Below, piece after piece: positions 1-6,407 of a stretch of 9,056 nt of DNA. The stretch is from Pseudomonadota bacterium (GTDB lineage Bacteria; Pseudomonadota; Gammaproteobacteria; Xanthomonadales; Marinicellaceae). Below the pieces are notes generated by a model. That model ran no database searches. It had not been told where the DNA came from and worked only from the letters and a program-made list of their open reading frames with translations. The stretch is taken from the NCBI GenBank assembly GCA_008501575.1, contig QQUO01000177.1:1-9056 (forward strand). The letters are read 5' to 3'. Position numbers and translations under genes: made by a program. Position 1 is the stretch's first letter. Each line of letters begins with the position of its first letter.

Positions 1-405
1 CCAGGCACCCAATTGGGAGCCGCGAGGCCTTGAACTGAAATATTTAAGTGATTCTGCAGTACTTATTTTTTCCACTGCACCGGTGATACGGACTTGACGC
101 TCTAAAGCCAACCACGGAAATAATAAGGCCGCTTGTGGGTTTTCTTGCAACTGTTTGGCTTTAGCGCTTTTGTAATTGGTAAAAAACACAAATCCCTGCT
201 GATCAAATATTTTTAAAAGCACCGTACGAACATCCGGTCGACCCTGCGCATCTGCAGTGGCTAAGGACATGGCATTGACTTCAGCCAGCTCTGCAGCTTG
301 AGCCTGACTAAACCAAGTGGTAAATTGATCCAGTGGATTCTCTGCTAAATCAATGCGTTGTAAGCCATATTTAACGTATTCTGTACGTATGTCTGAAATG
401 TCCAT
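1..405 (-). CDS. pdxH: Pyridoxamine/pyridoxine 5'-phosphate oxidase PdxH, N-terminal 135 residues (3' end cut by window edge)
   Basis: Cytosolic FMN-dependent oxidase that converts pyridoxine or pyridoxamine 5'-phosphate to pyridoxal 5'-phosphate in vitamin B6 synthesis and salvage. I translated it by hand from the ATG at 405-403; all 135 codons to the window edge are open. The protein closely follows E. coli PdxH: an N-terminal RTEYVKYGL segment, the flavin-binding RTVLLK (60-65), FFTNYKSAKAKQ (74-85), LLFPWLALERQVRITG (94-109) and YFSSRPRGSQLGAW (122-135). The family is about 210-220 residues long, so roughly 80 residues, including the C-terminal signature and the remaining FMN/PLP ligands, lie outside the window. 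The start is one base after the stop of the GldG-like gene. The nearest Shine-Dalgarno match (AGGAG, complement of 419-423) lies 13 bases upstream, rather far, so translation may depend partly on coupling. It is the fourth gene of the leftward ABC cluster. Identity is secure; completeness cannot be judged. Confidence 0.95.
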   Translation of the reverse strand, partial: MDISDIRTEYVKYGLQRIDLAENPLDQFTTWFSQAQAAELAEVNAMSLATADAQGRPDVRTVLLKIFDQQGFVFFTNYKSAKAKQLQENPQAALLFPWLALERQVRITGAVEKISTAESLKYFSSRPRGSQLGAW

Positions 406-406
406 T

Positions 407-1600
407 TTAGTGACTGTTCTCCTGTCGTCGGCGACGACTGTTTGTAATCCACACCCAAAAAGCGCCCGACAGCCACAACAAGGGAAAACCCAACAGGAGC
501 ACGGCACTCATGATAATCACCTGCTGGGCACTTAAAAACAAACCACTTTGCTGGGCGCTTAAATCAGGTAAATTAATGCGGTTATCATGGTGCATTAACC
601 AATCCAACATCCGCAAAGACAAGGCTTGATTGCCACCGCTGTTTAATAAACTGTTGTTAATAAAATCACTGTCACCAATCACCAACAAACGGCTTTCATT
701 GATATTTTGGGTGACAGCAAACACCTGTTCACCCGCCTGTAAAACCACTTCACCTGGACCGGCAAAGGGTATCACGCCACGCCAAGTGGTGGCGTATTCG
801 AATTGATGTGTGATGCGGTGTTCGGGGTATTGATTTAATGCCGAAATTTCAGTCACCGCTTTATCACTGGGCAAGACATCAAACAATAGCGACAATTGTG
901 CCTGCTGTGCCATACTTTCCGGATTGCTTAACCACCATAAACTGACACCGCGATGCAGCTGTTGTTGCAACCATTGCAAAGCCTCGTCAGGTAAAGGCAG
1001 GCTTGGATTGGACAACATGATTAATTTGACATCTGACGGCAATGCCATATCTGGCTGCCACCTGAGTGCCGCCACCGAATAATTTAATTGCTGAACCATA
1101 CTTAACCACAAGCCCAAACCATCCGAGTCATCAGGACTCAAAGACTGTGAACCAAAGCCATCCAGCATCACAATCCAACCATCCGGCGGATTCAAAAGTC
1201 GCTGTAAGCCATTGAATAAAGTTTCATAAGAAAGATTGGACAACACAAAATGGTCATCCAGATAATGAATAACCATTTCGCCTCGGGCCTTGATACCATA
1301 TTCGCGGACTTTATCGGGGTATTTTGTGGGGTCAGTGTAACGAATCGTTAATGATGACCAATAGCGATTTAAGGGTGCCAGAAAATTAGCCACATAACCG
1401 GCAGCGGGATCATTGGTACCGGCCATCACTTCAATCTCTAATGGCGGTACTTGTTGCAACCACTGCTGGACATCGGTGTCATCCAGGTTATCAAAATAAG
1501 CACTTTTTAGGTTAATTTGCGGCCCATATAAGGCACTTATAATCACCAGAAATAACAACAAGGCGCCTAACAACAGTTTGTTAACATCATAAAGCTTCAT
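407..1600 (-). CDS. GldG-like ABC-transporter auxiliary membrane protein (ABC_transp_aux type)
   Basis: A 397-residue protein anchored at both ends: a transmembrane helix at about 9-25, a large periplasmic part, and a second helix at about 362-386 followed by a basic tail (RRRR). The middle resembles the GldG/ABC_transp_aux family: an N-terminal thioredoxin-like stretch (LEIEVMAG, then a segment on simulated peptide positions 70-110), a section on a possible 'linear' alpha/beta fold (WIVMLDGFGSQSL at 142-154), and the typical VIGDSDFINN (307-316) with GGNQAL...DWL (322-335). In Bacteroidetes GldG joins GldA and GldF in gliding; in other phyla such genes sit beside ABC-2 exporters of unknown substrate. 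I chose the ATG at 1600 because it forms an ATGA overlap with the upstream permease stop and begins directly before the membrane helix; an upstream in-frame start at 1654 would add 18 polar residues inside the permease gene. No clear Shine-Dalgarno is seen, consistent with translational coupling. Substrate unknown. Confidence 0.8.
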   Translation of the reverse strand: MKLYDVNKLLLGALLLFLVIISALYGPQINLKSAYFDNLDDTDVQQWLQQVPPLEIEVMAGTNDPAAGYVANFLAPLNRYWSSLTIRYTDPTKYPDKVREYGIKARGEMVIHYLDDHFVLSNLSYETLFNGLQRLLNPPDGWIVMLDGFGSQSLSPDDSDGLGLWLSMVQQLNYSVAALRWQPDMALPSDVKLIMLSNPSLPLPDEALQWLQQQLHRGVSLWWLSNPESMAQQAQLSLLFDVLPSDKAVTEISALNQYPEHRITHQFEYATTWRGVIPFAGPGEVVLQAGEQVFAVTQNINESRLLVIGDSDFINNSLLNSGGNQALSLRMLDWLMHHDNRINLPDLSAQQSGLFLSAQQVIIMSAVLLLGFPLLWLSGAFWVWITNSRRRRQENSH

Positions 1601-2364
1601 TGCTGCCACTTTAACCGTTGTATTTGGCTTTGTGCCATTGCGATAAAGAACCACGTACCACCAACAAAATAAAATATTGAAGAGAGATTTAATTGCCCCT
1701 GACTGAGCCAGTTAAAGTGTTGTTCAGGTAATAACAAATTCAGCCAATTAATGCCATATTCGTCCAGGGCTGTTTGCCCCCCCATTATCCACATCACCAT
1801 ATAAACCACCAAGGTTAACAACACCCCAAAACCACTTTGATTGGCCATTGACGACAACCATAATGCCAATGCAATCAGCCAACTGCAACATAATATCAGC
1901 GCCACGAGCATGGCCGTAACCATTAGCCAGTCAACTTTTCCTCCCATGGACAATAGTGCGGCGGTCACCAACAGTGTCAACACGGGAAATCCCGCTAACC
2001 ACAAATGGCTTTTAAATTTGGCCATGATGGGTAAACGGTACCAAGGTCTTGGCGACAGTCGCAGCACATAATCGAGGGTGCCTTCTTGCCGTTCTTGAGC
2101 CACGCTGTTACCGGCGGTAACAGCAAACAACAAGAGCATCACTTTGATTAAATTATGACTTAATGGCAATAGTAAGGCATCACTTAAATTTGGTGGCGCT
2201 GATAACTTGAGTAATTCTGGCTGTAAGGCTAAATAACGATCCAGCATATGTAAAAATAACCAGCCAATAATAAATGACAACACCGCTAAAATCAGCCACA
2301 CCCGACTGCGTCCCCATAGATTCTTACGTTCTTTATGGTAAAAACTAAATCGTGGCTTGTTCAT
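1597..2364 (-). CDS. ABC-2-type transporter permease (GldF/NosY-like)
   Basis: A 255-residue polytopic inner-membrane protein, the likely membrane half of the ABC system encoded with its neighbours. Hydrophobic segments fall at about 22-43, 68-88, 121-140, 146-170, 177-196 and 228-246, the six-helix plan of ABC-2 permeases. The N-terminal cytoplasmic KERKNLWGRSRVW and the loop ERQEGTLDYVLRLSPRP (91-107) match the usual pattern of this family, in which E(K/R)..GTL...L..P.. follows the second helix and precedes a conserved coupling region. It overlaps the ATPase gene by 20 bases and the GldG-like gene by four (ATGA), so the three are almost surely one transcript and one complex. A run of seven C (seven G in the coding strand) at 1777-1783 lies within codons for Met-Gly-Gly-Gln; the frame is intact. 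The substrate cannot be read from the sequence. Confidence 0.82.
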   Translation of the reverse strand: MNKPRFSFYHKERKNLWGRSRVWLILAVLSFIIGWLFLHMLDRYLALQPELLKLSAPPNLSDALLLPLSHNLIKVMLLLFAVTAGNSVAQERQEGTLDYVLRLSPRPWYRLPIMAKFKSHLWLAGFPVLTLLVTAALLSMGGKVDWLMVTAMLVALILCCSWLIALALWLSSMANQSGFGVLLTLVVYMVMWIMGGQTALDEYGINWLNLLLPEQHFNWLSQGQLNLSSIFYFVGGTWFFIAMAQSQIQRLKWQQ

Positions 2365-3076
2365 GGTTTTCTGTTTTCTGCCAGTCTGTTAGGCTGTGTT
2401 GATAAAATTGTAACAACGCCACTGCGGTCATGGTTTGTTGTTGACAGTCCTGCTGTGCCAGTATGCGACCCTGATGCATCACTATCGCCCAATCAGTTAA
2501 TGCACCCACCTCTGCCATTAAATGAGTCGCCATCACGACCAGTTTATGTTGTTTAAAATCAGCTAAAAAGGCTTTAAACTGTTGCATCAAGTCTGGATCC
2601 ATACCATTCATTGGTTCATCCAATAACAGCACATCCACCGGCGCCAGTAAGGCACCCGCTAAAGACAATCGTTGTCGATAACCTAAGGATAAATGGTCCG
2701 TTAATTGATTTTCCACCATTTTAAGGCCCCATGTATCAAGCACCCGTTGTACCGCTTGTTCCGAGTTCGCTAAATCCAATAAATCAGCTTGTAAGCGCAG
2801 GTGTTCAAGAACTGATAACTGCCGATAAAATCTTGCCGGTTCTGCCATCCAGCCTATTTGCAAATCATCAGGAAATTCAACTTGACCCGAAGTTTCGGTA
2901 CTGACCCCAGCCAATAACCGCAAGAGACTGGATTTACCGGCACCGTTGGCGCCCAATATCACCACCAGACCGGACGCCGGTAGTTGTAAATTTATGTCAT
3001 TAATCAGGCAATGGCCCTGGCGTTGCAAGGTCAGATTGTTCATCCTAATAACTGTTGAATCATTGTTTTTATTCAT
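2345..3076 (-). CDS. ABC transporter ATP-binding protein (GldA/CcmA-type)
   Basis: A 243-residue cytoplasmic nucleotide-binding subunit. It has a Walker A GANGAGKSS (42-50), signature LSLGYRQR (129-136), Walker B VLLLDEP (149-155) with catalytic E154, D-loop GMD (158-160) and switch H185. At the Q-loop position the segment IGWMAEPARFYRQLSVLEHL carries E79 instead of glutamine, as is frequent in ATPases paired with ABC-2 permeases ('GYLPE' type). It heads the leftward cluster and would power the permease/GldG-like pair. The first ATG at 3076 is preferred because residues VIRMNNLTL form the usual first beta strand; an internal ATG at 3043 would remove part of it. Neither start has a recognisable Shine-Dalgarno. 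Transcription probably begins at the divergent promoter region just upstream. Whether the complex exports or has another mechanical role is unknown. Confidence 0.88.
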   Translation of the reverse strand: MNKNNDSTVIRMNNLTLQRQGHCLINDINLQLPASGLVVILGANGAGKSSLLRLLAGVSTETSGQVEFPDDLQIGWMAEPARFYRQLSVLEHLRLQADLLDLANSEQAVQRVLDTWGLKMVENQLTDHLSLGYRQRLSLAGALLAPVDVLLLDEPMNGMDPDLMQQFKAFLADFKQHKLVVMATHLMAEVGALTDWAIVMHQGRILAQQDCQQQTMTAVALLQFYQHSLTDWQKTENHEQATI

Positions 3077-3118
3077 TGCGTTTATGGCTGGTTTTACTGG
3101 CTATTGTTTCGATATTTC

Positions 3119-3124
3119 ATTATA
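3119..3124 (-). promoter_or_regulatory. Candidate -10 element for the leftward ABC/GldG/pdxH cluster
   Basis: Read on the minus strand this is a perfect TATAAT. A transcript starting about seven bases downstream would have a leader of some 35 bases before the ATPase ATG. The -35 region is weak: TTTAGT (complement of 3142-3147) at 17-base spacing matches the consensus at three positions. It overlaps the -10 candidate of the opposite gene. Confidence 0.5.
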
Positions 3125-3126
3125 GT
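3121..3126 (+). promoter_or_regulatory. Candidate -10 element for the desaturase gene
   Basis: TATAGT, five of six matches to the sigma-70 -10 consensus, 31 bases before the desaturase ATG, giving a predicted leader of about 25 bases. No convincing -35 hexamer is found at 16-18 bases upstream, which suggests either activator dependence or a weak promoter. Four bases are shared with the minus-strand -10 element. Confidence 0.42.
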
Positions 3127-3157
3127 GAGCCTATCCGACAAACTAAACCCCTAATTT

Positions 3158-4357
3158 ATGTATCAGCTTCTTGACTTTTTAGATAAGGGTCTGCTTAACC
3201 TGTCCGGTTGGCAAATCACCCTCATCACTTTAATCGCCGTACAAATCACCTTATCCGGCGTCAGTTTATATCTACACCGTGAACAAACTCATCGTGGCAT
3301 TAAATTACATCCCGTTATTGGTCATTTTTATCGGTTTTGGCTGTGGTTTACCACCGGTATGCTGACTAAAGACTGGGTCGCCATTCACCGTAAACATCAT
3401 GCCTACTGTGAAACCGAAAACGATCCACACAGCCCACAGGTTCATGGCATTAAAAAAGTGTTACTGGATGGTGTGGATTTGTACACCATTGAACGCAAAA
3501 ATCAAGAAACATTGGATAAATATGGTCAAGGCACCCCAAATGATTGGCTGGAGCGACATGTATATACCCGTTTTCATTATTTGGGTATTGTGTTACTGGC
3601 TGCAGTCAATGTGACTTTATTCGGGATTATTGGTTTAGCGGTGTTTGCCATCCAAGTCGCCTGGATTCCTTTCTTTGCAGCGGGTGTTATTAATGGTCTT
3701 GGACACTACAGTGGTTACCGCAATTACAATACCGATGACAGTTCCAGAAATTTAACCCGTTTTGCTTTCTTTATTTATGGCGAAGAATTACACAATAATC
3801 ACCATGCCTTCCCCTCTTCCTGTAAATTCGCCCATAAAAAAGGTGAGCACGACATTGGCTGGTACACCATTCGCTTATTGCATAAACTGGGCCTTTGTGA
3901 AATTAAGAAAACCATTCCTGAACTTTGTATCGACAACCAATCACAAGACATCAACACAGAAACAGTAAAGGCATTGGTGACCCATAAATATAATGTCTTA
4001 CAAAAATATATTAATGACGTCATTAAACCGCAATTAAATCAAGAATACAGTCATGCCTCAAAAGCCATGCGCCGCAAAATGCGCAAATATAGTCGTCTGC
4101 TGTCCTTAGACAGCCGTTATTTGCGTCGCAAGGGCCAACTTTTGCAATCTCAGTTTAACAGCAGCGACACCATTCAAACATTGATTAATTACAAGCAAGA
4201 GCTACAAGCCATTTGGAACAAAAGCGGCCAATCAGTTGACGACATGATTGAGGCCTTAAAAGAATGGTGCCGACAAGCCGAAGCCAGTGGTATTCAAATA
4301 CTGCAAGATTTTGCCCGTTCGATTCAACATTATCGCTTACAGTTACAACCCGTTTAA
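3158..4357 (+). CDS. Membrane fatty-acid (acyl-CoA/acyl-lipid) desaturase, delta-9 type
   Basis: A 399-residue inner-membrane di-iron enzyme expected to introduce a double bond into saturated acyl chains with O2 and an electron donor, adjusting membrane fluidity. It has the three histidine boxes of the SCD/DesA family: HREQTH (40-45, HX4H), HRKHH (77-81, HX2HH) and HNNHH (212-216, HX2HH), plus the NGLGHYSGYRNY segment (180-191) whose His183 is also usual in this family. Hydrophobic spans at about 18-38, 52-68, 140-163 and 164-182 fit the two membrane hairpins. After box 3 a tail of about 140 residues is mostly helical, soluble and basic (for example MRRKMRKYSR, 304-313); Pseudomonas DesA/DesB-type proteins also approach 400 residues. 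The start has no Shine-Dalgarno but is the only methionine before box 1. Whether it acts on acyl-CoA or phospholipid, and at which carbon, cannot be told. It is transcribed divergently from the ABC cluster. Confidence 0.9.
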   Translation: MYQLLDFLDKGLLNLSGWQITLITLIAVQITLSGVSLYLHREQTHRGIKLHPVIGHFYRFWLWFTTGMLTKDWVAIHRKHHAYCETENDPHSPQVHGIKKVLLDGVDLYTIERKNQETLDKYGQGTPNDWLERHVYTRFHYLGIVLLAAVNVTLFGIIGLAVFAIQVAWIPFFAAGVINGLGHYSGYRNYNTDDSSRNLTRFAFFIYGEELHNNHHAFPSSCKFAHKKGEHDIGWYTIRLLHKLGLCEIKKTIPELCIDNQSQDINTETVKALVTHKYNVLQKYINDVIKPQLNQEYSHASKAMRRKMRKYSRLLSLDSRYLRRKGQLLQSQFNSSDTIQTLINYKQELQAIWNKSGQSVDDMIEALKEWCRQAEASGIQILQDFARSIQHYRLQLQPV

Positions 4358-4379
4358 AGACTGAATTTTTTGCATTATA

Positions 4380-4406
4380 AAAAGGCCGCATAATTTGCGG
4401 CCTTTT
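4380..4406. terminator. Bidirectional intrinsic terminator between convergent genes
   Basis: An 11-base-pair stem, AAAAGGCCGCA (4380-4390) with TGCGGCCTTTT (4396-4406), encloses a TAATT loop. The GC-rich core is flanked by A's on the left and T's on the right, so it yields a U-tract in either direction. It lies 22 bases after the desaturase stop and 11 bases after (in its own direction) the nuclease stop, and can serve both genes. Confidence 0.88.
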
Positions 4407-4417
4407 GGTTTGATTGG

Positions 4418-6238
4418 TTAATTATTGGTTTCTTTGGAGTCCGGCACAGACAGTTGAAAACCGGCCAACACCGGATCATGGTCAGAAGATGAAAACGGAT
4501 TGGCTTGATAAAATTTATCCGGTCGCTCAATCTGATCAGCCAAGGGTGTCAAGCGATAACCAAAGTCTCTAATTTCATCTGAATTGATGTGCCATTGAGA
4601 CACACCCGTGGCAAGTTCAGCAGCCGGTTTATTGGCCATAATATAATCCAATGACCCCACTTTACCACGATAGGAAGTGGTCCAATTCTCCACCCCCAAA
4701 TATTCCCGTGCCAAATTAATAAATCCGGCTTTTTCAAATGTCACAATCGGGTCTTCTTTTTGGTAAGAATTAAAATCACCCACAATCAACTGTAAGTTTG
4801 CGCCCATGGCGGTTGGGTCATGCTTTAACCAATTAACAATCTGCCGGGCTGCACGAACACGGGCGGGGTTATAACAGCCTTGACCATCTTGTTGTGCTTG
4901 ATTAACTCCCTCAGCATCTCGGCAACTTTTTGACTTTAAATGCAAGGATGCCACAGTAATCAGTTTATCGCTTTTCAGGTGTTTAAAAGTCTGTGCTAAA
5001 ACAATCCGATGTCGGTGTTCTTCAAAATCAGCCAAGCGATCACGGTTTAATACCGCATAATCACCCACCGGCTGAACCTCTTTGGGCTGAAAAATAAGCC
5101 CAACTTTAATCACATCCTGGCCCAATTGGCCTGCATCAATATACCGCCACTTATCAAGATGAGTATCCTTATTTAAGGCATCCACAAGGGTATTAATCGA
5201 TTCACTCGGGTTGTTTTGAAGTTCTTGCAAACCAATGACCGCGGCATCCAAACGATTAATCACCGCCACCAGTTTGTTAAGTTGGCGCTGTCGTTCCGCT
5301 TCATTCTTGGCCCCGCGACATCCCATGCCGATTATGTTGCCACAGTGATCTGAACCATCATTAAAATCAGTAAACCAGTTTTCCACATTAAATGTGGCCA
5401 CCCTGAAATCGCCGGCCGGTTGATCTGGTTGTGGTGAGCGGATGTTGGATTGTGGACCGATGGATATCGCTTGGGTGGGTTGTAACTTATATTGTCCAAA
5501 CAGATAACTCAAAACGCCGACAGCGTCCACTGAATAGCCCGTGCGCATGGGATTACCGGCAGACACCGGTTGCCGACCATCTCGACCGACATTAAACGGC
5601 CGGGCATAAGCCTGTAAACGGCCATCATCAATCACCAATTGATCACGTTTTTGTGACACCAGTAATGGCTCAACTGCCAATCCGGGTTCAACCAAGCTGG
5701 TGATGGAAAACAGGCGCTCTGATGACACCGTTATTTCGCCAAATTTGAGGTATTGGTATATGTCCGTTACCGTCGTGGCTTTCACCTCAACCCGCATATT
5801 TTCCAGTGTTTCAAGGTTTAATTGGTCCAATGGCAATTGAATTAAATGCGGTGTTGGTAATGCATAATTTGAATCACACACTGATATTTTATTTATCGCA
5901 CGCAATTGAGTCGTACCATACTGTTCCGACACCTGACCGGACACCAGCACCACATCTGCCACGCTGACCGCAGGTTGCCATTGACCCGTATATACGAATA
6001 ATCCTTCTGAAGTCTGTGGATCATTATCCGGCTGTAGTGATTGTATAAAAAAACCATCCAAACCACCCTTTTGGGTAAATATGCCGGTCACCACCGCTTT
6101 AACAACAACCTCTTGATTAAGCAGAGGGCTTTTACTGCCACTGCCCTGCACGGCAGCCACCGTTGTATATTGCCCTTCGCAAACAGCCGCATAAGTTGGT
6201 TCAACCAACAGCATAAGAGACAACAACAGTAATTTCAT
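4418..6238 (-). CDS. Secreted ExeM/NucH-type endonuclease (OB-fold plus endonuclease/exonuclease/phosphatase domain)
   Basis: A 606-residue exported nuclease that probably degrades extracellular DNA. Residues 1-17 form a signal peptide with likely cleavage after TYA. Residues about 28-121 resemble the OB-fold domain found in YhcR/ExeM nucleases, followed by a second beta-rich part to about 265. The catalytic endonuclease/exonuclease/phosphatase domain spans about 277-597: ATFNVENW (281-288, N284), IGLQELQ (335-341, E339), SLHLKS (431-436, H433), VGDFNSY (486-492, D488 and N490), GSLDYIM (528-534, D531) and SSDHDPV (584-590, D586/H587). All expected metal-binding and catalytic positions are present. 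Paired cysteines at 439 and 455 occur in the SKSC...GQGCYNPAR insertion typical of ExeM. Many relatives are 800-900 residues with an N-terminal lamin-tail domain or C-terminal sorting signal; here both are missing, so free secretion to periplasm or medium is likely. No Shine-Dalgarno precedes the ATG, which is fixed by the signal peptide. The gene is monocistronic. Confidence 0.88.
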   Translation of the reverse strand: MKLLLLSLMLLVEPTYAAVCEGQYTTVAAVQGSGSKSPLLNQEVVVKAVVTGIFTQKGGLDGFFIQSLQPDNDPQTSEGLFVYTGQWQPAVSVADVVLVSGQVSEQYGTTQLRAINKISVCDSNYALPTPHLIQLPLDQLNLETLENMRVEVKATTVTDIYQYLKFGEITVSSERLFSITSLVEPGLAVEPLLVSQKRDQLVIDDGRLQAYARPFNVGRDGRQPVSAGNPMRTGYSVDAVGVLSYLFGQYKLQPTQAISIGPQSNIRSPQPDQPAGDFRVATFNVENWFTDFNDGSDHCGNIIGMGCRGAKNEAERQRQLNKLVAVINRLDAAVIGLQELQNNPSESINTLVDALNKDTHLDKWRYIDAGQLGQDVIKVGLIFQPKEVQPVGDYAVLNRDRLADFEEHRHRIVLAQTFKHLKSDKLITVASLHLKSKSCRDAEGVNQAQQDGQGCYNPARVRAARQIVNWLKHDPTAMGANLQLIVGDFNSYQKEDPIVTFEKAGFINLAREYLGVENWTTSYRGKVGSLDYIMANKPAAELATGVSQWHINSDEIRDFGYRLTPLADQIERPDKFYQANPFSSSDHDPVLAGFQLSVPDSKETNN

Positions 6239-6347
6239 GGTTATTTCAGTCGAATTAAAGCGCCATTATCGCTTGTTTAAAATGTAAATTCCACGTTAAA
6301 TTAGGTCCGACAAGCTGAATCACAGGCCTAATATAAATAATTGGCTA

Positions 6348-6376
6348 TTGACTTTACCCCCGATTACCCCTAACTT
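6348..6376 (+). promoter_or_regulatory. Possible sigma-70 promoter of the acidic lipoprotein gene
   Basis: TTGACT (6348-6353) and TAACTT (6371-6376) are 17 bases apart; the -35 is good and the -10 moderate. The predicted start lies about 25 bases before the ATG. A closer TATAAA at 6385-6390 is too near the Shine-Dalgarno to serve as a -10 for this gene. The rest of the 6239-6407 spacer holds a loose inverted repeat (ATTAGG 6300-6305, CCTAAT 6327-6332) and no convincing promoter for the nuclease. Confidence 0.35.
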
Positions 6377-6397
6377 ATTGTCTCTATAAAATTAATT

Positions 6398-6402
6398 GGA
6401 GG
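6398..6402 (+). promoter_or_regulatory. Strong Shine-Dalgarno that fixes the lipoprotein start
   Basis: GGAGG sits five bases before the ATG at 6408. It lies immediately after an in-frame TTG at 6396 that would otherwise be read as the start and would add the four residues MEEI before the signal peptide. The position of the ribosome site decides for 6408. Confidence 0.88.
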
Positions 6403-6407
6403 AAATC

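Noticed and set aside
353..535. Short plus-strand frame across the pdxH/GldG-like junction
   Set aside because: It is antisense to two recognisable genes and lacks any ribosome site.
1601..1654. N-terminal extension of the GldG-like protein (start at 1654)
   Set aside because: It lies wholly inside the permease gene, adds 18 polar residues before a well-placed membrane helix, and ignores the ATGA junction at 1600.
3399..4391. Secondary frames within the desaturase gene (3399-3614, 3762-3968 plus; 3799-4023, 4185-4391 minus)
   Set aside because: All lie in alternative frames of a gene with complete histidine boxes; none has a recognisable product or start signal.
6300..6332. ATTAGG/CCTAAT inverted repeat in the nuclease-lipoprotein spacer as a terminator or riboswitch
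   Set aside because: The stem is only six to eight pairs with a bulge and a loop of about 16 bases, no T-run follows, and both flanking genes point away from it.
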